Counted from the first letter of the stretch, positions 34,603 to 44,595 are shown. The stretch: DNA of 64,000 nt from an uncultured Clostridium sp. (GCA_947575275.1 CANPMS010000004.1:1-64000); one strand, 5' to 3'. Notes: generated by a model not told the origin, from the letters alone. A program made the numbers and translations.

Positions 34603-35589
34603 ATGAAAAAGAAATGTACCGGCATAACTGCTCTGGCTGCTTTCATGGTTCTGTCCACCGGAATTACGGCTTTTGCGGGAAGCTGGAAAACCGATGCCCA
34701 GGGAACTTACTATGAGAACGACAATGGTACCCGCCCCGTATATGCCGGCTGGTTTACAGATCCTGCTGATGGCTCTATGTACTACATGAATCCTGACGGA
34801 TATATGATGTCAGACACCACTGTGGAGGGCTATAAACTTGGTTCTGACGGACGCCGGATTGAAAAAACTGAAGAAGATATATTAAAAGAAGCGCAGCGCG
34901 AAGCCAGCGCTACCACCCACAACAGTCCTCGAAAACAGAACGCGACTGCTATGATAGCTGCGAACAATGCAAAAGCTACGAATATCGCTTCTGGAACCTT
35001 ACGCCATACCTATCAGGCAGAAATGACCGCACTGATGGACAAAATTTTGATGGAATCCAAAGGCAAAAGAACAAATAAGACGGTTCAGCCCTATAAACAT
35101 GAAGACAATGTGGAGCTGCTCTATGCTTTTAAGAATCCAGACAACTACCAGTTTATTACCTCCATTATCTGGAAAGGCAGAAAAGAATCAGATGTAGATT
35201 ACAAAGAGTACGCGTATGAAATGCGCTACCACTTTGACGCAGCCGAAGCGGATCAGAGCGTTTACGATGAGGCTTATCAAAAGCTGGTCATTGCTGCCTT
35301 AGGTGAGACGGAAGGCAATGCAGTTGTCACTCATGTTCAGTCCCAGCGGGAAGCCGGTCATACAAACTTTGATCGAACCGGCAGTACCGATACAGGCAAT
35401 ACTTACAAATTAACTTACAACGACAATTTCCTGACACTCACAGTTACCTGCAACGGGGGCACTCTCAATACGACTGCTGAGGAGTCAGACACCACTGCCG
35501 AAAATGCTGACACCACAGTTGAACGTGATTCTGCTGAGGCCTCTGCTCCCATAGTGGAAACCTCTCGTGTAATTACCGTTGGCGACTAA
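34603..35589 (+). CDS. Secreted protein with one or two cell-wall repeats and an unknown domain
   Basis: The product is 328 residues. A signal peptide (about 1-25, ending 'ITAFAG') leads into CW-like repeats ('GSWKTDAQGTYYENDNG', 'GSMYYMNPDGYMM'). A mixed domain of about 180 residues ('TYQAEMTALMDKIL', 'LLYAFKNPDNYQFI', 'YEMRYHFDAAEADQSVYDEAYQ') follows, then a Thr/Glu/Ala-rich tail. The domain is not recognised; it might bind peptide or wall. GGAGG lies 8 nt before the ATG. It is followed by a strong terminator. Confidence 0.65.
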   Translation: MKKKCTGITALAAFMVLSTGITAFAGSWKTDAQGTYYENDNGTRPVYAGWFTDPADGSMYYMNPDGYMMSDTTVEGYKLGSDGRRIEKTEEDILKEAQREASATTHNSPRKQNATAMIAANNAKATNIASGTLRHTYQAEMTALMDKILMESKGKRTNKTVQPYKHEDNVELLYAFKNPDNYQFITSIIWKGRKESDVDYKEYAYEMRYHFDAAEADQSVYDEAYQKLVIAALGETEGNAVVTHVQSQREAGHTNFDRTGSTDTGNTYKLTYNDNFLTLTVTCNGGTLNTTAEESDTTAENADTTVERDSAEASAPIVETSRVITVGD

Positions 35590-35595
35590 AGCAAG

Positions 35596-35643
35596 AAAAA
35601 AGGCGGAAGATTCCTGGCAATCCTTTGGAATCTGCCGCCTTTT
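35596..35643. terminator. Strong terminator between convergent genes
   Basis: GGCGG-AAGATTCC pairs with GGAATCT-GCCGCC around a 12-nt loop. It is flanked by A and T runs, so it can act on both strands. Confidence 0.8.
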
Positions 35644-35680
35644 CCTAATTGACGTTTATCTGTAATTTCATACCGGAACT

Positions 35681-36193
35681 CTACGACTTAATCTCAAATT
35701 TCATATACGTATCTTTTGGCACTGTGGTTTCGTACATCGGCTCTTTGCCTCCCTTGTATTCCGTTTCCTTATAAATCTTTAAACGTATTTCGTTATTTTG
35801 AAACAGACCGCCAAACGTATTTTCACCGGACTCCCCATAGTTGTAATCCTGAGTTGCTGCCTCATCGTTAATTCCCTTTATAACCGCATCTACATACTCA
35901 GCCGTATCTTTGGCAGACGTATCATCTTTTACCACCACAGTGATTTCCACAAAACCTTCGTCTAACTGCAAATCAAAATCCACCGCGGAAGCCATCGGGT
36001 ATTCTTCCTCATCCAGGTAAATATCATCTATCTCCGTGTGAAACTGCTTCATATCCAACACAATATTATTGTACAAATTAAAATCCGGCTCCATGTACTC
36101 TTTCGGCTTTACAATATTACTCTTCATACAACCACTTAAAAATACAACATAGCACACTGCCAAAAATAATATTTTCCTGGTTACTTTTCTCAT
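35681..36193 (-). CDS. Putative lipoprotein of unknown function
   Basis: The product is 170 residues. The N-terminus has a basic start, a hydrophobic core and the lipobox 'LSGC', so LspA and Lgt should process it. The mature part is mixed alpha/beta with acidic patches ('EPDFNLYNNIVLDMKQF', 'IYLDEEEYPMASAVDFDLQLDEG'). No family recognised. A minus-strand TATAAT (36238-36233) precedes the gene with a weak -35 17 nt away. Confidence 0.65.
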   Translation of the reverse strand: MRKVTRKILFLAVCYVVFLSGCMKSNIVKPKEYMEPDFNLYNNIVLDMKQFHTEIDDIYLDEEEYPMASAVDFDLQLDEGFVEITVVVKDDTSAKDTAEYVDAVIKGINDEAATQDYNYGESGENTFGGLFQNNEIRLKIYKETEYKGGKEPMYETTVPKDTYMKFEIKS

Positions 36194-36295
36194 TTTTCGC
36201 TCCTTCTGTATTTAATAAAGCAGGCAAATAGTATTATAAACGATACCTTTTATTTTGAATAGGGGTTTAAAGAAAACGTCAAAACTTTATATGAT

Positions 36296-36312
36296 CTGTC
36301 ACATTTAGACAG
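36296..36312 (+). promoter_or_regulatory. Inverted repeat upstream of the LytTR gene
   Basis: CTGTC (36296-36300) and GACAG (36308-36312) are separated by 7 nt, about 40 nt before the LytTR start. It is a possible autoregulatory site; the intergenic region shows no other gene. Confidence 0.3.
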
Positions 36313-36346
36313 CCATCCCGTTATACATGATAAAGGAGGAGCGCAC

Positions 36347-36694
36347 ATGAGAACCACCTCTGAAAGACCAATCAAATTCCAAAGCCCCAAAGAGGAGTAC
36401 TACGATATTTTGCCCTCCTCTATTCTCTATGCGGAAGCCGACAATGTTTACGCCTATATTGTCTGCAAAGACTGTCGCTGTCATGTCCGTCACCCTCTGG
36501 CAATGCTGCAGGAGCTCCTCCCCTACTATTTCATTCGAATTCACCGCAGTTTTCTCGTTAATTCCTGCTGTATCTACACCATATACCCTCACAGTATCCG
36601 TTTGAAAAATGGCTCCAACCTGCCGCTTCCAATTCAGAACCGGGGACATCTAATTGAATATTTATCACAGCAAGGACATTGCCTTACCTTATAA
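36347..36694 (+). CDS. Single-domain LytTR DNA-binding protein
   Basis: The product is 115 residues, almost entirely a LytTR domain: 'SSILYAEADNVYAYIVC', 'HPLAMLQELLPYYFIRIHRSFLVN' and 'IYPHSIRLKNGSNLPL'. These are the family's 'FIRIHRSYIVN' and 'G..LP(I/V)' signatures. There is no receiver domain, so control would come through expression level or a partner. LytTR regulators often control envelope and secreted-protein genes, fitting the neighbouring wall-repeat genes. GGAGGAG lies upstream of the ATG. Confidence 0.88.
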   Translation: MRTTSERPIKFQSPKEEYYDILPSSILYAEADNVYAYIVCKDCRCHVRHPLAMLQELLPYYFIRIHRSFLVNSCCIYTIYPHSIRLKNGSNLPLPIQNRGHLIEYLSQQGHCLTL

Positions 36695-36765
36695 ACCTAT
36701 TTTTCCTATTATATCATAACTCTCAGAATGTGGAAAGAACGAACGACTACAAAGTTTAATAAAGC

Positions 36766-36813
36766 AAAAACAGTGGATAGGCAAACTAAGAGAAGTTAAT
36801 TTGCTCATCCACT
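36766..36813 (-). terminator. Terminator of spoVT
   Basis: A 14-position stem (13 pairs including one G-U, one mismatch): AGTGGATAGGCAAA (36772-36785) with TTTGCTCATCCACT (36800-36813). On the minus strand it is followed by GTTTTTG. Confidence 0.75.
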
Positions 36814-36844
36814 ATTTCGTAATAATCTTTCTCTTACCTGACCA

Positions 36845-37393
36845 TTACCCTTCCATCTGCCTTCCAAGAAATCCGGCTGCAGTTGCTGCCAGCTTTAATT
36901 CCAGGTCTCCAAACTTTGTTTTTGCATCACGACCCAGAATTGCCACTGCTCCAATAGCATCACCCTCACAGATAATCGGTGCAATTACCTGTGCGGTCAC
37001 TCCCTCAATCTCGTCTGTCGTAATGGGCACAAACTGCTTATCATCCCTTGCTGCCACAATCGTCTCACGCTCGTTGATTACATGCTCCAACTGCTTGCTG
37101 ATATTTTTTTGGAACACATCTTTTTTGGGTCCTCCCGAAACCGCGATAATCTGGTCCCGATCTGTAATGCACACCATCATTCCTGTGGACTGGGCCATAG
37201 ACTCAGCATACTGGGTAGCAAATGATGCCAGCTCCACCATGGGAGAATACTTCTTTAAAATGATTTCCCCTTCCCGATCTGTAAAAATCTCCAGAGGAGT
37301 TCCTTCCCTCAGGCGGAGTGTCCTTCGTATTTCCTTCGGTATAACCACACGCCCCAGGTCGTCAATTCTTCTCACAATTCCCGTAGCTTTCAT
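36845..37393 (-). CDS. spoVT: Stage V sporulation protein T
   Basis: The product is 182 residues. An N-terminal AbrB-type swapped-hairpin DNA-binding domain (about 1-52, 'MKATGIVRRIDDLGRVVIPKEIRR' region) precedes a GAF-like sensor domain (about 58-178). SpoVT is a forespore transcription factor that adjusts sigma-G genes and spore quality. Length and both domains match. A sigma-G-like promoter lies upstream (37436-37464) and a terminator follows. Confidence 0.95.
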   Translation of the reverse strand: MKATGIVRRIDDLGRVVIPKEIRRTLRLREGTPLEIFTDREGEIILKKYSPMVELASFATQYAESMAQSTGMMVCITDRDQIIAVSGGPKKDVFQKNISKQLEHVINERETIVAARDDKQFVPITTDEIEGVTAQVIAPIICEGDAIGAVAILGRDAKTKFGDLELKLAATAAGFLGRQMEG

Positions 37394-37435
37394 AGAAAAA
37401 TTCCTCCATTTACTGTACTCTTCCGTTTCTGGAAA

Positions 37436-37464
37436 TAGTATCTGTAAAGAGGAGGAATTTATAC
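37436..37464 (-). promoter_or_regulatory. Candidate sigma-G promoter of spoVT
   Basis: On the minus strand GTATA (37464-37460) is followed by 17 nt and GATACTA (37442-37436). This fits the forespore sigma-G pattern gHATR and CATnnTA except for the first base of the -10 element. Confidence 0.5.
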
Positions 37465-37496
37465 CCGTGAAATCGATTCCGTATGATTTTACATTT

Positions 37497-40400
37497 TTAT
37501 TCTGTATGGCTTTCCGCCAACGCCTCTATGCTCTCTAATAACTCCTTCGCCTGTGAAAGCATCTTCATGCAGTCCTTGTTCCGATTCTTTTTATCTATAT
37601 AGAAAAAACAGGGCTGATCCGCCATTTGAAATTTCAACTCGCCCTTATAGCGTGCGATTAATTCTGGAATTCCCGACGTATCCAGCCGTGCCTTGGGATA
37701 CATGGAAAGTCTTACTTCCTGGCAGTTTACCTTCATCTCAGTCACATATGCCCGATGCCCCAACGCTTTTAATGCAGCTACCTGCAAAAGATTCTCAACT
37801 GGCTTGGGAATCTCTCCGAAGCGGTCCATCAGCTCATCCTGCATATCCATGTACTCCTCATTATTTTCAATGCCGGAGATACGCTTATATACATCCAGCT
37901 TTTGGTATTCGTTCTTAATATACGCAGACGGAATATAGGCATCAATATCACACTCCACCACAGTCTCAAACTCTTGCTCCTGACTGTGCTGTCCCTTAAG
38001 TGCCTTCACTGCCTGATTTAAGAGCTTGCAGTAAAGGTCATAACCCACTGCTTCCATATGTCCATGCTGCTCCGCTCCCAGCACATTTCCTGCGCCACGG
38101 ATTTCCAGATCCCTCATGGCAATCCGAATACCGGAGCCAAGTTCAGTAAACTCCCGAATTGCCTGGAGACGCTTCTGGGCCTCCTCTTTTAAAATCTTAT
38201 CCCGCTTATACATGAGAAACGCGTAGGATGTTCGGCTGGAGCGCCCCACTCGCCCCCGAAGCTGATATAGCTGGGAAAGTCCCATGCGATCTGCATCGTG
38301 GATTATCATGGTGTTGGCGTTGGGAATATCCAGCCCCGTCTCTATGATTGTGGTGGACACCAGGACATCAATATCTCCATTTATAAAGTCGAACATAATC
38401 TGTTCCAGCCTGTGTTCCGGCATCTGCCCATGGGCATAGACCACGACCGCATCCGTCGCCAGCTCCTGCACATGTGCTGCAATCCCATCAATATCCTTCA
38501 CACGATTATAAACATAATACACCTGCCCTCCCCGGGCCAGCTCACGCCCAATTGCCTCCCTGACCATCTCGTCATTATATTCTGTCACATAGGTCTGAAT
38601 TGGCATTCTGTCCACCGGCGGTTCTTCCAAAACGCTCATATCTCGGATTCCCACCAGACTCATATGCAGAGTGCGGGGAATCGGTGTGGCCGTCAGGGTC
38701 AGCACATCTATATTCTCCTTCAGCTTTTTGATTTTCTCCTTATGAGTAACGCCGAAACGCTGCTCCTCATCGATAATCAAAAGCCCCAAATCTTTAAATT
38801 TCACATCCTTTGAGAGCACTCGATGAGTGCCGATTACAATATCCACCCATCCCTTCTGAAGGTCTGTCACTGTCTTTTTTATCTCTGACGGGGTACGGAA
38901 CCGGGACATTAAATCCACCCGCACTGGAAACTCCTTCATGCGCTGTAAAAATGTGTTGTAATGCTGCTGCGCCAGAATCGTTGTTGGCACCAGATACACC
39001 ACCTGCTTGCCTTCCTGAATAGCCTTGAATGCAGCTCTCAGGGCAATCTCAGTCTTTCCGTACCCCACATCTCCGCAAATCAGACGATCCATAATTCTTT
39101 TGCTTTCCATATCCCGCTTGGTATCCTCAATCGCTGCAAGCTGGTCATCTGTCTCCTCATAGGGAAACAGCTCCTCAAACTCCTTCTGCCAGACTGTATC
39201 CATACCATACTGATAGCCGTTTGACTCCTGCCTGGCAGCATAAAGCTGTACCAAATCCCTGGCAATCTCCTTTACTGCACTTTGAACCCGGGCCTTGGTC
39301 CGATTCCATTGCTCCCCGCCCAGTTTATTCAGCTTCGGTGCTTTGGCGTCAGCGCCCGCATACTTCTGGATTCCATCTAACCGGGTGGCAGGCAGATACA
39401 GATTTCCACTGTCCGCATACTCTATCTTTAAGTAATCCTTTACTACCTTATCACGTTCAATTTTCTCGATTCCCCGATAGATTCCAAGACCATGTTCTTC
39501 ATGTACCACATAATCACCCACGGAAAGCTCTGCAAAGCTCTGAATCTTTTTTCCATCATAGGAAGTCTTCTTCCGCCTGCGCTTTTTCCGCTCAACGCCG
39601 AACATATCCCCCTCAGTGATAACTACAAATTTAATCTGCGGATACTCAAAGCCACGATGAAGGTTTCCGTAGGTCACTAAAATCTCACCAGGCTTCACCG
39701 TATTTTCTGCGCCGTCCGGGCAGAACGCATGCAGCTGGTAATCCCGCAAATCCCCTGCCAGGCGGCTCGCTCTTGTACGGGAGCCGGACAACAAAACGAC
39801 CCTGTATTTTTCCCGTTTCCACCGTTCCAAGTCCTTAATCAGAATCTCAAAACTGCTCTGGTAAGAATTCACGCTCTTGGCGCTTATGCTGTATTTTTTC
39901 TCGACCGTCATGCCGGGCAGCCTCTGTTCCAACCCCGTCAGGTAAACCGTATCAGGACGCTGTGCCCTCCCTAAAACCTCCCTCGTGGAATATAAAAGTC
40001 CTGTCTGCTTTGGGAGCAGGTAACCCTTTTCCAGACGATGGCTCATACTCTCCCGAAATTCTGCTTCCACCGCCTCCCCACGCTCTTTTAAACGCGCTGG
40101 TTCGTCCAGGAAAAACATACTGGTTTCCGGGCTGAGATAATCAAGAAACGATACCGTCTCATCACAAAAGTATGGCAGCCATGTCTCCAGCCCGCTCCGC
40201 TTCCAGCCCTCCCTGAGCCCTTCGGTCAGTTCCCGAACAATGGTAGAGATGCGGTGCGCCTCCTCCGTCTTCATGGCATCCCTCAGTTTTTTTGAAAAAT
40301 TCTTTTCCTCCTGATATATCTTCTCTACTCCCTCTATAAGCTGTTTTTCCGTAAAAATCAACTCAGACGCAGGATAAATATCCACTTGATCCAACTGTTC

Positions 40401-41039
40401 AATGGATCGCTGGCTCTCTAAATCGAAGGTTCTAATGGAGTCTACCTCCGTATCCCACAGCTCAATTCGTAAGGGAACCTCTTCCGTAAACGGAAAAATG
40501 TCCAGAATTCCTCCCCGGACAGAGAACTGTCCCATTCCATCCACCTGAGGCATACGTTCATAACCAAGCTCGGCCAGCCGCTGCCGCCACGCACCCAAAT
40601 CCAGCTCCTGTCCCGTTTCCACATGGAGCGTTTTACTGTATACCGCCTCAAGAGGCAGTAAATGATCCATCAAACCGTCCACGGTGGTGACCACAACACC
40701 CGACGAATCCTCCATCAAATGGCGGATTACCTGAAGACGCTGCCTAGTAATCAGACTGCCATGAATATCTGCGCTGTAAAACAAAAGATCCTTGGCAGGA
40801 TACAACCATACATTCTGGCAAAAGCAGGCAAAATCATCATAAATTTCCCGCGCCCGTGCCTCATCATAGGTCACCACCAGCTTCCATGGTATGTCCACTG
40901 CCGTCTCGTGCATCAGATGTACCTTCTGTGAATCCATACAGCCACTGACCTGAATTGGCCCTTTTTTCCGCTCAAGGTCATAATTCAAATCCTCATATTC
41001 AATTAACTCCACTAACGGATTCGCAAATACTCTGCTCAT
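37497..41039 (-). CDS. mfd: Transcription-repair coupling factor
   Basis: The product is 1180 residues, full length. It is a DNA translocase that removes stalled RNA polymerase and recruits UvrA to damage. The UvrB-like N-terminal region covers about 1-350. The RNA-polymerase-interacting CarD/RID domain sits at about 500-570 ('GDYVVHEEHGLGIYRGIEKI'). The helicase core has Walker A 'GDVGYGKTE', 'DEEQRFG' and 'QLRGRVGRS', and a TRCF C-terminal domain follows. It lies 30 nt after pth, the common Firmicutes order pth-mfd. Confidence 0.96.
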   Translation of the reverse strand: MSRVFANPLVELIEYEDLNYDLERKKGPIQVSGCMDSQKVHLMHETAVDIPWKLVVTYDEARAREIYDDFACFCQNVWLYPAKDLLFYSADIHGSLITRQRLQVIRHLMEDSSGVVVTTVDGLMDHLLPLEAVYSKTLHVETGQELDLGAWRQRLAELGYERMPQVDGMGQFSVRGGILDIFPFTEEVPLRIELWDTEVDSIRTFDLESQRSIEQLDQVDIYPASELIFTEKQLIEGVEKIYQEEKNFSKKLRDAMKTEEAHRISTIVRELTEGLREGWKRSGLETWLPYFCDETVSFLDYLSPETSMFFLDEPARLKERGEAVEAEFRESMSHRLEKGYLLPKQTGLLYSTREVLGRAQRPDTVYLTGLEQRLPGMTVEKKYSISAKSVNSYQSSFEILIKDLERWKREKYRVVLLSGSRTRASRLAGDLRDYQLHAFCPDGAENTVKPGEILVTYGNLHRGFEYPQIKFVVITEGDMFGVERKKRRRKKTSYDGKKIQSFAELSVGDYVVHEEHGLGIYRGIEKIERDKVVKDYLKIEYADSGNLYLPATRLDGIQKYAGADAKAPKLNKLGGEQWNRTKARVQSAVKEIARDLVQLYAARQESNGYQYGMDTVWQKEFEELFPYEETDDQLAAIEDTKRDMESKRIMDRLICGDVGYGKTEIALRAAFKAIQEGKQVVYLVPTTILAQQHYNTFLQRMKEFPVRVDLMSRFRTPSEIKKTVTDLQKGWVDIVIGTHRVLSKDVKFKDLGLLIIDEEQRFGVTHKEKIKKLKENIDVLTLTATPIPRTLHMSLVGIRDMSVLEEPPVDRMPIQTYVTEYNDEMVREAIGRELARGGQVYYVYNRVKDIDGIAAHVQELATDAVVVYAHGQMPEHRLEQIMFDFINGDIDVLVSTTIIETGLDIPNANTMIIHDADRMGLSQLYQLRGRVGRSSRTSYAFLMYKRDKILKEEAQKRLQAIREFTELGSGIRIAMRDLEIRGAGNVLGAEQHGHMEAVGYDLYCKLLNQAVKALKGQHSQEQEFETVVECDIDAYIPSAYIKNEYQKLDVYKRISGIENNEEYMDMQDELMDRFGEIPKPVENLLQVAALKALGHRAYVTEMKVNCQEVRLSMYPKARLDTSGIPELIARYKGELKFQMADQPCFFYIDKKNRNKDCMKMLSQAKELLESIEALAESHTE

Positions 41040-41069
41040 ATCAAATCCCCTGCTTTATGTTTTGGTTTT

Positions 41070-41648
41070 CTACTCTTCTTTTCTCTTTTTAGTGTTATAG
41101 TGGTTCATGGCACGTTCCATCCCTGTGGTCATCATCATCACCGCTGCGTCCGCTGCCTCTTTAAACGCTTCATCCATCAGTTTTTGTTCACCCTGGGAAA
41201 AACGGCTGAGTACATAATCCTTTAAGTCCATGTGCGGTGGTTTTTCTCCCACGCCCACCTTAATTCGTGGAAACTCCTGGCTTTTCAAATGGGCGATGAT
41301 GTTCTTAATCCCATTATGCCCGCCCGCACTTCCCTTTAACCGAATCCGAAGCTGTCCGGGAGGCAGGCTAATATCATCATAAATTACAATCAGTTCCTCG
41401 GCTGAAATTTTATAAAAATCCACAGCTGCCCAAATACTCTCCCCACTTAAATTCATAAATGTCTGCGGCTTTAAAAGGAGTACTTTCTGTCCTTCAATTA
41501 CACCTTTACCGCACAATGCCCTGTGCCTTTTTTCCTGCATATCAATTCCGTACTTATCCGCCAGCGCGTCCACTACTGAAAAACCAACATTATGCCTTGT
41601 TCTATCATATTCCCTTGTGGGATTTCCAAGTCCTGCGATAATATACAT
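41070..41648 (-). CDS. pth: Peptidyl-tRNA hydrolase
   Basis: The product is 192 residues. It recycles tRNA from peptidyl-tRNA that has dropped off ribosomes. The N-terminal 'AGLGNPTREYDRTRHNVGF' contains the catalytic His, with 'KPQTFMNLSGES' and 'IYDDISLPPGQLRIR' holding the conserved Asn and Asp. It sits directly upstream of mfd. Confidence 0.96.
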   Translation of the reverse strand: MYIIAGLGNPTREYDRTRHNVGFSVVDALADKYGIDMQEKRHRALCGKGVIEGQKVLLLKPQTFMNLSGESIWAAVDFYKISAEELIVIYDDISLPPGQLRIRLKGSAGGHNGIKNIIAHLKSQEFPRIKVGVGEKPPHMDLKDYVLSRFSQGEQKLMDEAFKEAADAAVMMMTTGMERAMNHYNTKKRKEE

Positions 41649-41674
41649 ATTTATCCTTTCCTTAACGAACCAAA

Positions 41675-41714
41675 AGCGTTAGTTTTCGTACCCAAAGGGA
41701 TAAAAACTAACGCT
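41675..41714. other. Perfect 12-bp inverted repeat between spoVG and pth
   Basis: AGCGTTAGTTTT (41675-41686) and AAAACTAACGCT (41703-41714) flank a loop that itself has CCC-AAA-GGG. On the minus strand it is followed by TTTTGG. It could be a terminator for spoVG or a leader element of pth-mfd. Nothing else is seen in 41649-41819. Confidence 0.55.
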
Positions 41715-41819
41715 GCATCCTCATTCTATTCGGTTTCCTATTCTATCAGATTAAGAGGGGAATGTAAACCCTTATCACATGGATACATTATTTCTTTATC
41801 TTAATCTTAAATCCAGCAA

Positions 41820-42101
41820 TTATGGAATCTGGTTCTCCTGACTCTCCAACGCAGTTGTTTCATATTTGTTTAAAATCATCGTCTGAATCATATCCCGCGT
41901 CTCTGAGTTGATCGGATGCGCGATATCCCGATACTCCCCGTCTGCCGCCTTTCGACTGGGCATGGCAATGAACAATCCCTTCTCCCCCTCAATTACCTTA
42001 ATGTCATGAATCACAAACTCGTTGTCTAAGGTAATCGAAACGATAGCCTTTAACTTTCCCTCTTTTTCAATCTTTCTCACTCTTACGTCAGTAATCTGCA
42101 T
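41820..42101 (-). CDS. spoVG: Septation/sporulation regulator SpoVG
   Basis: The product is 93 residues, beginning '[20 protein letters not shown]', the conserved start. The ATG at 42101 has GGGAGG 7 nt upstream; a longer reading to 42116 is not supported. '[21 protein letters not shown]' is the family signature. SpoVG is an RNA/DNA-binding regulator affecting septation, sporulation and surface products. It lies downstream of the glg genes on the same strand. Confidence 0.96.
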   Translation of the reverse strand: MQITDVRVRKIEKEGKLKAIVSITLDNEFVIHDIKVIEGEKGLFIAMPSRKAADGEYRDIAHPINSETRDMIQTMILNKYETTALESQENQIP

Positions 42102-42165
42102 ATGTAAACCTCCCATTCACCTGCGTATCACACACCGCGCTTTATCGAGTAAATCTATTTTTCAT

Positions 42166-43287
42166 TTACAACGTATACCTCTCATTTTTCTCGACAACAA
42201 TCCTTATATCCTTTGGCGTACCTATATAGGTGGTATTGACCCGGATCGTATCACGACTTTCCACAATACAATTTTCAATCACTGTATTATCCCCGATATA
42301 CACATCATTTAGAATGATGGAATTCTTAATGACACAGTTATTGCCCACATAGGCTTTTTTGAACAGAATGGAGTTTTCCACCGTACCATTCACAATAGAG
42401 CCGCTTGAAATCAGGCTGTTCTTCACTTGTGCGCCCGGGTTATACTTTGCTGGCGGCAAATCGTCTACCTTAGAGTATACATCAGGATATTCCTTGAAAA
42501 AATAATTGCGCACTTCGGGCTTTAGGAAATCCATATTGGTTCTGTAATAGGACTCCACGGAAGCGATATTGCTCCAATAAGTATCCAGTTTGTAGGCATA
42601 AATACGTTTGAGATTCTTGTAGCGTACCAGAATATCACGCACAAAGTCCACACGATCCTCCGCAGCACACCGCTCAAGCAGCTCAATCAACTGACGGCGG
42701 CGGATCACATAAATACCACAGGACACTGTGTTGGAGCTTGCCACCATGGGCTTTTCCTCAAACTCTATAATACGCCCGTCATCATTAATCTTCACCAGAC
42801 CAAAGCGGGTTACGTCCTCATCCTCCGGCATTCTTTTGCACACCACAGTAATATCCGCCTTTTTCTCAATGTGGTACTCCAGAACCTTATTATAATCTAA
42901 CTTATAAATACCGTCACCAGATGCAATTACCACGTAAGGCTCATGGCTGTTCTTTAAAAAGTTAAGGTTCTGATAAAGCGCATCTGCGGTGCCGCGGTAC
43001 CAGTCACTGTTGTCTATGGTGATAGTCGGGGTAAATACATATAGTCCCCCCTGCTTTCTTCCGAAATCCCACCATTTTGAAGAGCTTAAATGCTCATTTA
43101 AGGAACGGGAATTATACTGGGTGAACACCGCCACATTCTGAATATGGGAGTTGGTCATGCTGCTGAGCACAAAATCAATACTGCGGTAGCTTCCTGCAAC
43201 CGGCATGGCGGAAATGGCCCGCTTGTTGGACAGCTCCCGCATTCTCTTACTGTTCCCGCCTGCTAATACAATACCAATCGCTCTCAC
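42166..43287 (-). CDS. glgD: Glucose-1-phosphate adenylyltransferase subunit GlgD
   Basis: The product is 373 residues, a nucleotidyltransferase fold with a left-handed beta-helix C-terminus (hexapeptide-like repeats '[11 protein letters not shown]', '[11 protein letters not shown]'). The N-terminal nucleotide loop reads '[13 protein letters not shown]' instead of the 'GGQGSRLG' seen in GlgC, and other catalytic positions differ. This is as expected for the regulatory GlgD partner. It overlaps the glgC stop by 4 nt (ATGA), so the subunits are made together. Glycogen synthase and branching genes are not in the window. Confidence 0.93.
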   Translation of the reverse strand: MRAIGIVLAGGNSKRMRELSNKRAISAMPVAGSYRSIDFVLSSMTNSHIQNVAVFTQYNSRSLNEHLSSSKWWDFGRKQGGLYVFTPTITIDNSDWYRGTADALYQNLNFLKNSHEPYVVIASGDGIYKLDYNKVLEYHIEKKADITVVCKRMPEDEDVTRFGLVKINDDGRIIEFEEKPMVASSNTVSCGIYVIRRRQLIELLERCAAEDRVDFVRDILVRYKNLKRIYAYKLDTYWSNIASVESYYRTNMDFLKPEVRNYFFKEYPDVYSKVDDLPPAKYNPGAQVKNSLISSGSIVNGTVENSILFKKAYVGNNCVIKNSIILNDVYIGDNTVIENCIVESRDTIRVNTTYIGTPKDIRIVVEKNERYTL

Positions 43288-44558
43288 CGTACACCACCTG
43301 CCTTTATAATGTAATCTCCGCTCTCCAATAGACCATCCGTATAATCCTCTGCAGTTGTGACGCCGGAAACAGCAGTATTCTTTCCTATCTTTACATTATC
43401 CGGTATTACGCTATGTTCACCAATCGTTACCAAATCAAACTGATATACCTTGGGATCATATTTGCTGGGTGCATAATCGCCGACTCCCAGCTCCGCTCCG
43501 GCTCCTATCTTCGTATCCTCCGCCACAATCGCCTTTGTCACCTTTGCCTTCGCTCCGATTACACTGTCGCGCATAATAATGGAATCACGAACCACAGCGC
43601 CTTCTCCGATAGTAACGCCTGCCCCAATAACAGAATTATGTACTCCTCCGTAAATTTCGCTTCCCTCACCTATGATGCTGCGCTCAATCACCGCATCCTT
43701 AGCTATATACTGAGGAGGAATAATATCGCTCTTGGTATAAATTTTCCAGTATTCCTCATACAGATTGAACTCCGGAATAATATCGATAAGCTCCATATTA
43801 GCCTCCCAGTAGGATCCAAGTGTTCCCACATCCTTCCAGTAGCCATTATACTCGTATGCAAAAATTCTCTGCCCCTTGCTGTGACAATACGGGATTACAT
43901 GCTTGCCAAAATCACATCCCGGCTCTTCAGACATGGCAATCAATGCCTCACGAAGTACCGACCAGCTAAATATATAAATACCCATGGAGGCCAGGTTGCT
44001 GCGAGGCTGAGCAGGTTTCTCCTCAAATTCCTCGATTCGGTTGTTGACATCCGTAATTACAATACCGAAACGGCTTGCCTCCTCAATCGGAACAGGCATA
44101 CATGCGATTGTAACATCTGCACTGTTCGCCTTGTGACATTCCAGCATCACCTCATAGTCCATTTTATATATATGATCACCTGACAGGATCAGCACATAAT
44201 CTGGATTGTAGGTCTCCAAATACTCCAGATTCTGGTAGATTGCATTTGCTGTTCCGGTGTACCAATCGCTTCCTTTGCTTCTCTCATATGGGGGAAGTAT
44301 TGTAACACCGCCCACATTGCGATCCAAATCCCACGGAATCCCAATTCCGATATGGGCATTCAGGCGCAATGGCTGATATTGTGTTAAAACTCCTACCGTA
44401 TCAACGCCTGAGTTGATACAGTTGCTGAGTGGAAAATCAATAATTCTGTATTTACCGCCAAATGATACTGCCGGTTTTGCCACCTTCTGTGTTAAAACAC
44501 CGAGACGGCTGCCCTGTCCTCCGGCCAAAAGCATGGCAATCATTTCCTTTTTAATCAC
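43284..44558 (-). CDS. glgC: Glucose-1-phosphate adenylyltransferase, catalytic subunit
   Basis: The product is 424 residues. It makes ADP-glucose from ATP and glucose-1-phosphate, the committed step of glycogen synthesis. Motifs are '[11 protein letters not shown]', '[15 protein letters not shown]', '[11 protein letters not shown]' and '[11 protein letters not shown]', followed by beta-helix repeats. The start is GTG at 44558 with GAGGTG upstream; the ATG at 44543 is poorly spaced. TTCACT and TATAAT (44624-44596, 17 nt apart) form its promoter. Confidence 0.95.
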   Translation of the reverse strand: MIKKEMIAMLLAGGQGSRLGVLTQKVAKPAVSFGGKYRIIDFPLSNCINSGVDTVGVLTQYQPLRLNAHIGIGIPWDLDRNVGGVTILPPYERSKGSDWYTGTANAIYQNLEYLETYNPDYVLILSGDHIYKMDYEVMLECHKANSADVTIACMPVPIEEASRFGIVITDVNNRIEEFEEKPAQPRSNLASMGIYIFSWSVLREALIAMSEEPGCDFGKHVIPYCHSKGQRIFAYEYNGYWKDVGTLGSYWEANMELIDIIPEFNLYEEYWKIYTKSDIIPPQYIAKDAVIERSIIGEGSEIYGGVHNSVIGAGVTIGEGAVVRDSIIMRDSVIGAKAKVTKAIVAEDTKIGAGAELGVGDYAPSKYDPKVYQFDLVTIGEHSVIPDNVKIGKNTAVSGVTTAEDYTDGLLESGDYIIKAGGVR

Positions 44559-44595
44559 GTTATCACCTCGCTAGTAATATTTTCTTGTATACACT

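Noticed and set aside
43413..44183. 256-codon frame antisense to glgC
   Set aside because: Shadow of a well-supported gene; composition is not protein-like.
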